A stretch of 64,000 nucleotides of DNA, from NCBI GenBank assembly GCA_029782215.1, contig JAKOVD010000209.1:27099-91098 (forward strand). Direction: 5' to 3'. Below the pieces are notes generated by a model that saw nothing but the letters and a program-made list of their open reading frames with translations, ran no database searches and was not told the DNA's origin. Numbering within the stretch: the stretch's first letter is position 1; every line of letters begins with the position of its first letter. This stretch comes from Chloroflexota bacterium (GTDB lineage: Bacteria > Chloroflexota > Anaerolineae > J102). The position numbers were made by a program, and so were the translations under genes. This document shows, one piece after another, positions 54,294-62,387 of this stretch.

Positions 54294-55229
54294 CTAGACC
54301 TGCAGGTCGGCGTAGAGCACCGAGCTGAGGTAGCGCTCGCCGTAGGAAGGAACGATGGCGAGGATGCGCTTGCCCTCGTTTTCGGGACGGTGGGCAAGCT
54401 GGACGGCGGCATGGACGGCGGCGCCGGAGCTAATGCCGGTCAGCAGGCCCTCCTCGCGGGGCAGGCGGCGGGCCATGGTGATGGCCTCGTCATTGGTCAC
54501 CCGCACGACCTCGTCGATCTGGCTGGTGTCCAGCACGGCGGGGACGAAGCCGGCGCCGAGGCCCTGGATCTTGTGGGGACCGGCCTGGCCGCCCGACAGC
54601 ACGGGCGAGTCCGCCGGCTCCACCGCCACCACCCGCAGGTGGGGCAGACGGGGCTTGAGCACCTGGCTGACGCCCGTGAGCGTGCCGCCGGTGCCCACGC
54701 CCGACACGAAGATATCCAGCCGGCCGTCGGTGTCGCGCCAGATCTCCTCGGCCGTGGTTTTGCGGTGGATCTCCGGGTTGGCGGGGTTCTCAAACTGCTG
54801 CGGGATGAAGTAGCGCGGGTCGGCGTCCACCAGCTCCTGGGCCTTGGCGATAGCTCCCTTCATGCCCTGGGCGCCGGGCGTCAGGATCAGGTCGGCGCCG
54901 AAGGCAGCCAGCAGCTTGCGGCGCTCGATGCTCATGGTGTCGGGCATGATCAGCAGGCAGCGGTAGCCGCGGGCGGCCGCCACCATCGCCAGGCCGATGC
55001 CGGTGTTGCCGCTGGTGGGTTCCAGGAGGATGGTGTCAGGGCCGATCTTGCCCGCCTTTTCGGCGGCGTCGATCATGGCCAGGGCGATGCGGTCCTTGAC
55101 GCTGGCGCCCGGGTTGAAGAACTCCAGCTTAACGAGCACCTCGGCCCTGGCGTCGCCCACGACCTTGTGCAGGCGCAGAAGGGGCGTATTGCCGATGAGC
55201 TCGGTGATGTTATCGGCGATGTGGGACAT
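54294..55229 (-). CDS. cysK: Cysteine synthase A
   Basis: 311 aa from the ATG at 55229. ELIGNTPLLRL, the PLP Lys45 in NPGASVKDRIA, EPTSGNTGIGLA, and GVGTGGTLTGVSQ as phosphate loop. O-acetylserine plus sulfide gives cysteine. It is the first full gene after a leader of about 300 bases that bears a Cys-codon ORF and attenuator-like hairpins. Confidence 0.96.
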   Translation of the reverse strand: MSHIADNITELIGNTPLLRLHKVVGDARAEVLVKLEFFNPGASVKDRIALAMIDAAEKAGKIGPDTILLEPTSGNTGIGLAMVAAARGYRCLLIMPDTMSIERRKLLAAFGADLILTPGAQGMKGAIAKAQELVDADPRYFIPQQFENPANPEIHRKTTAEEIWRDTDGRLDIFVSGVGTGGTLTGVSQVLKPRLPHLRVVAVEPADSPVLSGGQAGPHKIQGLGAGFVPAVLDTSQIDEVVRVTNDEAITMARRLPREEGLLTGISSGAAVHAAVQLAHRPENEGKRILAIVPSYGERYLSSVLYADLQV

Positions 55230-55244
55230 GGGAGGATTCCTTGG

Positions 55245-55318
55245 GGTGTGTGAGACGTGAGACGTGATGCGTACTGCGTACTGCGTAATGCGTAAGGGGG
55301 TGGGAGGTGGGGAAATAA
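55245..55318. repeat. GCGTACT/GAGACGT short direct repeats in the cysK leader
   Basis: GAGACGTGAGACGTGATGCGTACTGCGTACTGCG-like 7-base units, then a G-rich run. They lie between the attenuator terminator and the cysK ribosome site and are unrelated to the hairpins. Confidence 0.55.
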
Positions 55319-55320
55319 AA

Positions 55321-55345
55321 AGGCTCACCGTGGTGGCGGTGAGCC
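55321..55345 (-). terminator. Intrinsic terminator in the cysK leader (attenuator)
   Basis: Minus strand: GGCTCACCG (55345-55337), loop CCACCA, CGGTGAGCC (55330-55322), then TTTTTATTT. A perfect 9-bp GC-rich stem with a T-run, about 90 bases before the cysK ATG, so it would stop transcription before the gene unless prevented. Confidence 0.85.
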
Positions 55346-55433
55346 CGAATCTCAGAAGGGGGGTGCAAACGGCTTAAGGCGCCGGCGCACGGGTCTATTG
55401 GGAAAGATGGGGAGATGCTGCGCGACTCACCGC
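55336..55433 (-). promoter_or_regulatory. Antiterminator pairing of the cysK attenuator
   Basis: GCGGTGAGT (55433-55425) can pair over 9 bases (8 Watson-Crick, one G-U) with GCTCACCGC (55344-55336), which is the 5' arm of the terminator. The same upstream segment can instead be held by GACTC(T)AC (55445-55438) in a protector hairpin, with GTGAGTC at 55430-55424. The three folds exclude each other as in amino-acid attenuators. Confidence 0.7.
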
Positions 55434-55472
55434 TCGTGTAGAGTCAGCGGGGCAGCCCGCCTCTGGGGCAGG

Positions 55473-55532
55473 CTACGCCCGCCCACGACAGGAGCAGGTA
55501 AAGGCAATGACGGTGGTCGTGCAATGCATCAT
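55473..55532 (-). CDS. Leaderless Cys-rich leader peptide of cysK-cysE
   Basis: 19 codons: MMHCTTTVIAFTCSCRGRA, then TAG. Cys at positions 4, 13 and 15 (16% Cys, far above the average). The ATG lies 7 bases after the -10 hexamer, where transcription should start, so the message would have no 5' leader. Its stop overlaps a triloop stem (GGGCGGGC, 55484-55477, with 55473-55466), whose 3' arm can also pair with GGCGGGCT (55461-55454). It closely parallels the leaderless polycysteine ORFs described in mycobacteria, but has no continuous Cys run. Confidence 0.75.
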   Translation of the reverse strand: MMHCTTTVIAFTCSCRGRA

Positions 55533-55538
55533 GGTATG

Positions 55539-55567
55539 AGTCTAGGAGCACCGCGGGCTGTTGTCAA
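55539..55567 (-). promoter_or_regulatory. Strong sigma-70 promoter of the cysK leader
   Basis: TTGACA (55567-55562, perfect), 17-base spacer, TAGACT (55544-55539). Start predicted at 55532, the A of the leader-peptide ATG. Confidence 0.8.
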
Positions 55568-55969
55568 GAAAGCTGGCTGCCAAATCTCCAGGTTCGTCGC
55601 ACTTCCAGCAGACGGCATGAAAGGATCGTACCATTCGTCAGCGTCGCACTTGACCGCCCGTAACCGCGAGGTGATTGGCCGCCCAAACCGTCACCCCGGC
55701 AGGCTCTTCAGGGAGCGACCCATTCCGACTTGCCAGACCGGGTAAGGAGTTCGTCAGCTCTGCTAAATTTTAGCAGTATGTAATATATCTTACATCGCAG
55801 CCGTTCCTGACTGCGATATCATGTGAACAAATGCACAAACAGGGCTGCCGCTGGCGTGCTCGCCCCACGACGCTGACAGCCGCCGCTCGGTGGTTCCCGG
55901 ACACCCTGGGTCAGCAAGCATGTTGATCGCTGCCTGGGAAACGACTCCGTCTGCGACAGGAGCATAGAC
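55568..55969. other. Gap before the RHS gene with AT-rich palindromes
   Basis: About 400 bases with no convincing gene. 55760-55817 is much richer in A/T than its surroundings and holds three palindromes (next entry). The rest is GC-rich. No clear promoter hexamers could be fixed for the RHS gene. Confidence 0.5.
55760..55817. promoter_or_regulatory. Three consecutive palindromes upstream of the RHS gene
   Basis: CTGCTAAA-T-TTTAGCAG (55760-55776), ATGTAA-TATATC-TTACAT (55778-55795) and ATCGCAG-N10-CTGCGAT (55794-55817). They are back to back in the control region and look like operators for one or more regulators. Confidence 0.5.
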
Positions 55970-58900
55970 ATGAGCGCATCAGCACGTCGTCTCGTCGTCG
56001 ATCTGTGGGTAGTGGCCGGCATCCTGCTGGGGCTGGCAGCGCCTGCGGTGGGGATGAATACGGCGCCGGCCGCAGCGCCAGGCGCCATGCCGGCTGCCGG
56101 CGCAACCGGGACGGCGGCGCCCAAGCCGCCAGGCCCCGCCTATGTGGCGCTGGACGTCTCAGGGCCGGAGACCGTGGGCGAAAAGACCAGGGAAACAGTG
56201 CGGCTGCGCGTGGTCAACCTGGGACCGGGAACGCTGCGGAATGCCCGCCTGGTCCTGGAGCCAGCGGCACAGGCGGAGTGGGTGGGGCGGACGACCTACC
56301 CCCTGCCGGACCTGGGTCTGCAGGAGGCCTACGAGGTGGAGGCGGTGCTGCGGGCCAGAGGAGCGCCCGGCGAGCGGGCGTCGCTGCAGGTGCGGGTGGC
56401 GGGAGGCAACCTGGCAGAGGAGGAAACGGCCACCTACAGCGCCGTGGTGCGCCAGGATGTGGCCGACGTGTGGGAGGCGGCTGGGGGAGCGACGACCTGG
56501 GAGGTAGAGGGGCGCACCCTCGTGATCGAGCTGCCGCTCACGCGCGACGCCTCCCTGGCCCGGCTCAGCCATCGCGCCCTATTTGGGCACGAACGGGACG
56601 ACCCGGCGGTGCGGCGGCGCTTCGAGCTGCGGGCCTACGACGCTGCCGGTCAGGAGCTGGCGACCCTGCAGCCGCCGCTGCGTGTGCACTGGCGCTACGG
56701 CGCCGGGCTGCCGGCGGCGGCGGTCGACAGGCTGCGCCTGGCCTGGCTGAATCCGGTCACGCAGGCCTGGGAGCAGGCGCCTACGAGCGTGGATCGGGCG
56801 GCGGGGACCCTCGATGCCGCCCTCTCCCGGTCGGGCGTCTATGCGGTGCTGGCAGACCCGCCGCAGTACATGGCCCCGCACAACCCTCTCAGCGGGCTGG
56901 AGCCCGATCTGTACACCGGCGCCGCCGTCTACCGCTTGGCGCTGCCGCTGTTTACGCGGCCGGGCGGCTTTGCCCCGGAGCTGGCACTGAGCTACAACAG
57001 TCGCATGCGGGATGTCAACCAGAACTTTGGCAGCAGCGGTTCGCTGGTGGGATGGGGGTGGGAGCTGCAAGGGCTGGGGGCGATCACGTCGGAAGGAGAC
57101 CCCGGCGACCGGGTCTACACCCTGTTTTTCGGCGGTAATACCTATCATCTGGAGAAGATGGCGCAATTGCAGGACAGGTGGTATGCGCGCGAGGCGCCGT
57201 GGCGTTTCGACATCGTCCATAAGGAAAAGGCTCTCAATGCGCCCGATTTCGAGGAGGAAAAGACGTGGGATGTGTGGACGCAGGATGGTGACCACTATGA
57301 ATTCACGGGCGAGGCCGAGCGCTGGGTATGCGATGGAACCCTGCTCAAGCGCTTCTATATGCAGTGGTTTGTGACCCGCATCACGGCGGCGGCGGATGAT
57401 GGCGTCGATAGCTACAGCATGGACGTCACCTATGCCGTCAACACGCGCCACAGCGAGAACCATGCCTTCGGCTGCGGCGTCACCGTCGTTGACCACGTGA
57501 ATGCCGCCTGGCCCACCCAAATCAGCTATCAGGGCGTGGCGCCATCCTCGCCACTGGTGATTGACCTTGTCTACGGCAGCGGCCGCAGCGACCGGCCCGG
57601 CGGTCCCGGCGAAGCGCTGGGCTGCGACGATCTGAACTGCAGCAACCACGCCTTCGCCTACTATCAAGTGGCCAAGCTGGAGGACATCGTGCTGCGGGCG
57701 GGAGCGGGGGGGACCGTGGTGCGGCGGTACCATCTGGACAACCGCATCGCCGACACAGGCGTGCCCGCCAACCAGCAGCGGCTGTTTCTCTACGGCATCG
57801 AAGTCTCCGGCGCCGAAGCGGCAGGGAGCGTCCAGGCCCTGGCGGCGGCCACGCCGTACAGCGCCACCTTCACCTACACCTCGGCGCCGGGCATCGACTG
57901 GTCCGGCTACGGCGTCAGCCGCCTGGAGACCATCAGCGACCGCCAGGGGGCGACGGCGACGCTGACCTATGAGCCGGTGGGGAGCAGCGTCCCCGCCAGC
58001 TTCGACCGGCTGAAGACGCTGCGGACGGAGGACGGGCTGGGGAATGTGGCCCGGGAGACTCTGTACGACTACCACGAGCCCAACGATGTGGGCGGGCACG
58101 GCATCGTCCAGGTGCAGGACGTGGGGTATGGCTGGCGGAGCCGCCAGGAGTTCTATGCCCTGGCTGGGGAGGGCGGCAAGCGCGGGCTCCGAAAGATGTG
58201 GGTGCGCTACCAGCCTGACGCCGCCTGGGTGGAGCAGGTGAATGAGGACTACAAGGCGCCGGCACTGCCGGCCGGCAGCACCATCGACCCCTGGGTGATC
58301 GTCAACCTGCCGGCGCAGACGGAGCGCATCCTGTGGGAGGGCGCCAGCTTCCAGGCGGTAAGCAGTGCGCGCTATGACTACACCCTGGCCGGCCAGGACC
58401 AGGTCCAGGCCGGGAACCTCACTTTCATGGAGGAGTCGGCGGGCGGTGTGGTGATGCGCACGACCGTGCGCACGTACCACCCGTCGCAGGTGGACGTCGC
58501 CAGCAGCCACGTCAGCAACCGTCTTGCCGAAGAGAAGGTATGGCGGGGGAAGAGCGACGGGACCGGCGTGTGTGAGTCCCACCAGAGGCTGTACTATGAC
58601 CAGAACGCCCTGAATCAGCCGCCGGTCAAGGGTCTGCTGACCAGGGCGGAGGCGGCGCGGTCGGCCTGCGACACGGACTTCGTCTCGCAGGTAGAAAACC
58701 GTTATGAGCCTGGTTGGAACAACCTTCAACGCACCCAGAACGCTCTTGGCTGGGGAACGGACTTCGGCTATGATGGCGTGTATCACAGCTTCGTGGTGAC
58801 CAGCACCAACGCCCTGGCGCAGACGACGACCACCGTGTACGACAACCCCGACGACCCGGCGGACGAGATGGAAAAGGCCTTCGGCCTGCCCTGGCAGGTC

Positions 58901-61900
58901 CTGGAGCCAAGCGGAGTGGGGGCGCCCACGGCGGTCTACACGGCCACCTATGACGTCTACGGCCGGCTGCTGAGCCGGGACCGGCCGCTGGGGGCCAACC
59001 CGGATGAGGTCTGGGAGTACCACGACTACGACGGCGCCAGGGGGCAGCCGCAATTCATCCTGCACAGGCAGGCGGACGGCGTCACGGCGCCCGCCCCGCA
59101 GGATGGCACCCTGAACTCCTGGACCTACTACGACGGGCTGGGGCGGGTGGTGCAGACGCAGGGCGAGCGGGACGACGCCGGGACGCAGACGGTGGTCGCG
59201 AGCCGCCGCTACGACGGGCAGGGACGTCTGGCGCAAGAGAGTGTGCCCTACGAGGCCGCCGCCGCCCCCGGCGCCGGCTACCGGCCTCCCGATTGGGGGG
59301 CGTTGGCGGGGCAGAGCACCTCCTATGCCTACGACGGGCTGGACCGGCCCACGCTGACCACGCACCCGGACGGGAGCACGGTGCAGTCGTCCTACAACTA
59401 CCTGCAGACGGCGGTGATCGACGAGAACGGCCACCAGACGATCAGCGTCGCCGACGCCCTGGGGCGGACGACCGGCGTCAGGCAGTACGACGGCGAGTAT
59501 CCGACAGGGCCGGGGTGGAGCGACCCGGTGTATGGAGAGGCGAGCTACACCTACGATGCCCATGACCGGCTGCTGACGGCCACCGGACCCGACCCGGACG
59601 GCAGTGGGGTGCAGGTGGGAGCGACGACCACGGTGACCTACAACCTGCTGGGGTGGAAGACGGGGCTGTCCGACCCGGACATGGGGGCGTGGAGCTATGG
59701 CTATGATGACGCCGGCAACCTGGTGCAGCAGACCGACGCCGTCAGGCGGCGCACCTGCCTGTACTATGACGCCCTGAACCGGCTGCAGGGCAAGACCTAC
59801 ACCACGGACGCTGCGGCTTGTCCCAGCGATCCGGGTTACGGCAACTATGCCGTTGCCCACCACTACGACGACACCACCAACGGCAATCATGGCCTTGGCC
59901 GGCGCACGAGCATGGTGGACGGCTCCGGCAGCACCGCCTGGGTCTATGACGAGCGGGGCCGTGTCGCAAAGGAGACCAGGACGATCGGCGGTGAGGTGTA
60001 CGCAACGGCTTACGATTACGACGCCTCCGACCGGGTGACGTGGATGCAGTACCCGGTCGACAACGAGATCGTGACCACGACCTACAACGCCCAGGGATTG
60101 CCCGCCACGCTGGCGGGAACGGCGCCCTATGTTCAGAGCGCCAGCTACGACGCCGCCGGGCGGCCGCGGGTGCGCATCCTGGGCAGCAACCTGATCAGCA
60201 CGGAGGCCGTGTACTATGACTGGAGCGCCGCCAACGGCCGCGGACGGCTGCAGCAGCTCAGGGGCAGCCTGGTCACGCCGCCCACCCCGCTGCAGGATTT
60301 GACCTACACCTATGACGCCGCAGGCAACGTCAGCAGCATCGTGGACGCCGCCAACAACGGCCAGCGCCAGTGCTTCCGCTATGACGCCCTCAACCGCCTG
60401 AAAAGCGGCTTCACCGGCGACGCCGTCTGCGACAAGTATGTGGGCGATGTCGGCGCAGCCCCCTACAACGAGACCTACGAGTACAAAGCCGACGGCAACC
60501 TGGACAGCAAGACGGGAGTCGGGAGCTATCTTTACGATGCCCCGGTGATGACCTGCAGTCCGGGCACGCAGCCGACAAAGCCCCATGCCGTGCGCCAGGC
60601 GGGAAGCAGCGGTTTCAGCTACGACTGCAACGGCAACATGAGTGCGCGCGTGGTCGCCAACACAGGCTACAGCCTGTTCTACAACGCCGAGAACCGCCTG
60701 GAGACAGTCGAACAAGTTCCTGGCGGCGGCGTCAACGCCGTCTATGTCTACGACGGCGACGGCAGGCGGGTGCAGGCGACGACGAACGGTGAGACCACGC
60801 ACTATCCTGGCCCGCACTTCGAACGCACACTCAGCTCCGGCTACACCAAGTACTACAGCTTCGGCGGCGAGCTGGTGGCCTTCGAGCGCTCGCCCGGCTA
60901 CCCGGCGAACACGGGGCGACGGTTCGTGCTGCGAGATCATCTTAACTCAACCAGCGTGATCGTGAACGGGGGAGGGACCAAGCTGTGGGAGGAGCGTTAC
61001 CTGCCGTTTGGGGAGCTGCGGCAGACGTGGAAGTCGGCGAGCGAAATGCCGGTGCAGACGCCGTACCGCTACACCGGGCAGCGACTGGAGGTGGGGGTGG
61101 GTGCGCCGAGTCCCGTGGGAGGGTTGGACCGGGGGCTGTATGACTACGGGGCGAGGTGGTATGACCCGATGTTGGGGCGCTTCGCCCAGCCGGACAGCAT
61201 CGTCCCCAACCCGGGCAATCCGCAAAGCCTGAACAGGTATGCTTATGTGCTGAACAACCCATTGAGGTACACCGACCCGACAGGTATGTTCAGCGAAGAA
61301 GAGATCAAGAAGTACCTTGGCGCCAAGACCTGGGACGACGTGCTAGCCATGTTCAAGAAGGGCGGGCAACTCGAGGGGGCGTGGGGCTATCTGGAAGTGC
61401 TCCGTGAGGCGGAGCTGGGGGATACCCTCAACATCTGGCTTGACCACACCTCTCATGGCTTCAATTCGTATCTCGCGGACTGGTCGGGTAGATTCACCGA
61501 GAAAGGCGGGAAGTTGATGATCGCCACAGATGCCGGGGCGGTCGTCGCTGGAACCGCTCCAGCAGGAATCCTGCAGTCCTATGCCAACCCAATCATGCGG
61601 TTAGGTGATCGCGAAGGTCAGAAGTACATCTTTAACTCGGTGTATACCCACGTCGTCTTCCGTCCCCAGAACATCGACTGGACCGCTGTTGGCTTGGATG
61701 CGGTTGGTGCTTCAGGCGCGGCAGGGTATGCGATGGCTGGAACTGGGATTGTTGCAGTGGAAGCTGGTACTGGAGGCGTCGGACTGCTATTGGGCGGAGT
61801 CGTTGTTAGCGGGCTGGCATCTGCTGCTAACATGACTTCAGTAGGAAAGCACATCGCCGACTACACGCGAGGACATTCCAACATAGGTGATCTCGTAGTT

Positions 61901-62005
61901 GATGTTGGCCTCGGCCTGAGTAGCCTGGTACCAGAATACGGCGCCGTAGCTGATGTCATGAGCCTTTCTCGTGACCTTGCACCCGGGTTGTATGTCGGGC
62001 CCTAA
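55970..62005 (+). CDS. RHS/YD-repeat polymorphic-toxin-like protein
   Basis: 2011 aa. Signal peptide (VVAGILLGLAAPAVG), CARDB-like beta domain (about 55-155), another beta part, a SpvB-like start (YRLALPLFTRPGGFAPELALSYNSR), then YD repeats from about 620 (YDYxxxGxL and TYTYDAAGN forms). The RHS core is at about 1530-1770 (FGGELVAFER... YDYGARWYDPMLGRFAQPDSI... NRYAYVLNNPLRYTDPTG). After DPTG come 240 residues of variable tip with a long Gly/Ala hydrophobic stretch (GASGAAGYAMAGTGIVAVEAG). RHS shells enclose a toxic tip that is released by cleavage after the core. The tip is not a fold I recognise. Confidence 0.9.
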   Translation: MSASARRLVVDLWVVAGILLGLAAPAVGMNTAPAAAPGAMPAAGATGTAAPKPPGPAYVALDVSGPETVGEKTRETVRLRVVNLGPGTLRNARLVLEPAAQAEWVGRTTYPLPDLGLQEAYEVEAVLRARGAPGERASLQVRVAGGNLAEEETATYSAVVRQDVADVWEAAGGATTWEVEGRTLVIELPLTRDASLARLSHRALFGHERDDPAVRRRFELRAYDAAGQELATLQPPLRVHWRYGAGLPAAAVDRLRLAWLNPVTQAWEQAPTSVDRAAGTLDAALSRSGVYAVLADPPQYMAPHNPLSGLEPDLYTGAAVYRLALPLFTRPGGFAPELALSYNSRMRDVNQNFGSSGSLVGWGWELQGLGAITSEGDPGDRVYTLFFGGNTYHLEKMAQLQDRWYAREAPWRFDIVHKEKALNAPDFEEEKTWDVWTQDGDHYEFTGEAERWVCDGTLLKRFYMQWFVTRITAAADDGVDSYSMDVTYAVNTRHSENHAFGCGVTVVDHVNAAWPTQISYQGVAPSSPLVIDLVYGSGRSDRPGGPGEALGCDDLNCSNHAFAYYQVAKLEDIVLRAGAGGTVVRRYHLDNRIADTGVPANQQRLFLYGIEVSGAEAAGSVQALAAATPYSATFTYTSAPGIDWSGYGVSRLETISDRQGATATLTYEPVGSSVPASFDRLKTLRTEDGLGNVARETLYDYHEPNDVGGHGIVQVQDVGYGWRSRQEFYALAGEGGKRGLRKMWVRYQPDAAWVEQVNEDYKAPALPAGSTIDPWVIVNLPAQTERILWEGASFQAVSSARYDYTLAGQDQVQAGNLTFMEESAGGVVMRTTVRTYHPSQVDVASSHVSNRLAEEKVWRGKSDGTGVCESHQRLYYDQNALNQPPVKGLLTRAEAARSACDTDFVSQVENRYEPGWNNLQRTQNALGWGTDFGYDGVYHSFVVTSTNALAQTTTTVYDNPDDPADEMEKAFGLPWQVLEPSGVGAPTAVYTATYDVYGRLLSRDRPLGANPDEVWEYHDYDGARGQPQFILHRQADGVTAPAPQDGTLNSWTYYDGLGRVVQTQGERDDAGTQTVVASRRYDGQGRLAQESVPYEAAAAPGAGYRPPDWGALAGQSTSYAYDGLDRPTLTTHPDGSTVQSSYNYLQTAVIDENGHQTISVADALGRTTGVRQYDGEYPTGPGWSDPVYGEASYTYDAHDRLLTATGPDPDGSGVQVGATTTVTYNLLGWKTGLSDPDMGAWSYGYDDAGNLVQQTDAVRRRTCLYYDALNRLQGKTYTTDAAACPSDPGYGNYAVAHHYDDTTNGNHGLGRRTSMVDGSGSTAWVYDERGRVAKETRTIGGEVYATAYDYDASDRVTWMQYPVDNEIVTTTYNAQGLPATLAGTAPYVQSASYDAAGRPRVRILGSNLISTEAVYYDWSAANGRGRLQQLRGSLVTPPTPLQDLTYTYDAAGNVSSIVDAANNGQRQCFRYDALNRLKSGFTGDAVCDKYVGDVGAAPYNETYEYKADGNLDSKTGVGSYLYDAPVMTCSPGTQPTKPHAVRQAGSSGFSYDCNGNMSARVVANTGYSLFYNAENRLETVEQVPGGGVNAVYVYDGDGRRVQATTNGETTHYPGPHFERTLSSGYTKYYSFGGELVAFERSPGYPANTGRRFVLRDHLNSTSVIVNGGGTKLWEERYLPFGELRQTWKSASEMPVQTPYRYTGQRLEVGVGAPSPVGGLDRGLYDYGARWYDPMLGRFAQPDSIVPNPGNPQSLNRYAYVLNNPLRYTDPTGMFSEEEIKKYLGAKTWDDVLAMFKKGGQLEGAWGYLEVLREAELGDTLNIWLDHTSHGFNSYLADWSGRFTEKGGKLMIATDAGAVVAGTAPAGILQSYANPIMRLGDREGQKYIFNSVYTHVVFRPQNIDWTAVGLDAVGASGAAGYAMAGTGIVAVEAGTGGVGLLLGGVVVSGLASAANMTSVGKHIADYTRGHSNIGDLVVDVGLGLSSLVPEYGAVADVMSLSRDLAPGLYVGP
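60563..61280 (+). repeat. RHS core duplication, copy 1
   Basis: 718 bases that recur at 62475-63192 without net insertion or deletion (constant offset 1912). They code for the last YD repeats and the RHS core up to the DP of DPTG. The sequences part company exactly at the toxin tip. Confidence 0.9.
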
Positions 62006-62077
62006 CGATGTCCGTCACCAGTGTGAGCACATGCTGGCTTGGCTGCAAAGTGATGCTATGGATAGGACTGAACAATT

Positions 62078-62374
62078 ATGTATCTCAACCAAGTCCTCAC
62101 GGATAAGATCTGGTTAGTTCTGATGATTGTTGTTGGTCTCGTACTCATAGGCACTGGTTTGCCTAGATACCGAGACCCAAGCCGACATTCGCCCGGACGG
62201 CTATTCGCCTGGAGTATTCTGTCTGCTTATCAAAAGAGCAGGCGATTTGATGAGCAAATGGAGAAGGATGCGGAATTTCGGGAGAGAATGATTCGTCTGG
62301 ATGGTTCGCTTGCTATAGTCACAGGCACCATAATGCTCGCGACCGCGCTTGTAGGCCTGCTTCTCGTTGTCTAG
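62078..62374 (+). CDS. Two-helix small membrane protein, candidate immunity protein
   Basis: 98 aa. Two TM helices (IWLVLMIVVGLVLIGTGL and IVTGTIMLATALVGLLLVV) separated by a charged segment. DNA is clearly AT-richer than the window. It lies 72 bases after the RHS toxin tip, the usual place of its immunity gene. No family recognised. Confidence 0.6.
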   Translation: MYLNQVLTDKIWLVLMIVVGLVLIGTGLPRYRDPSRHSPGRLFAWSILSAYQKSRRFDEQMEKDAEFRERMIRLDGSLAIVTGTIMLATALVGLLLVV

Positions 62375-62387
62375 GAGAGTGCTGGAA

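Noticed and set aside
55321..55560. T-box or SAM riboswitch upstream of cysK
   Set aside because: No T-box sequence (GGTGGNACCGCG-like) and no SAM-I core. The Cys-codon ORF with competing stems explains the region better.
55398..55745. Plus-strand 115-codon frame across the cysK leader
   Set aside because: TTG start without a ribosome site, no family motif, and it lies antisense to a well-formed promoter-attenuator.
56579..60940. A 1453-codon open frame on the minus strand across the RHS gene
   Set aside because: The plus strand carries clear RHS/YD motifs. The opposite frame is open only because of GC-rich codon use and has no family motif.
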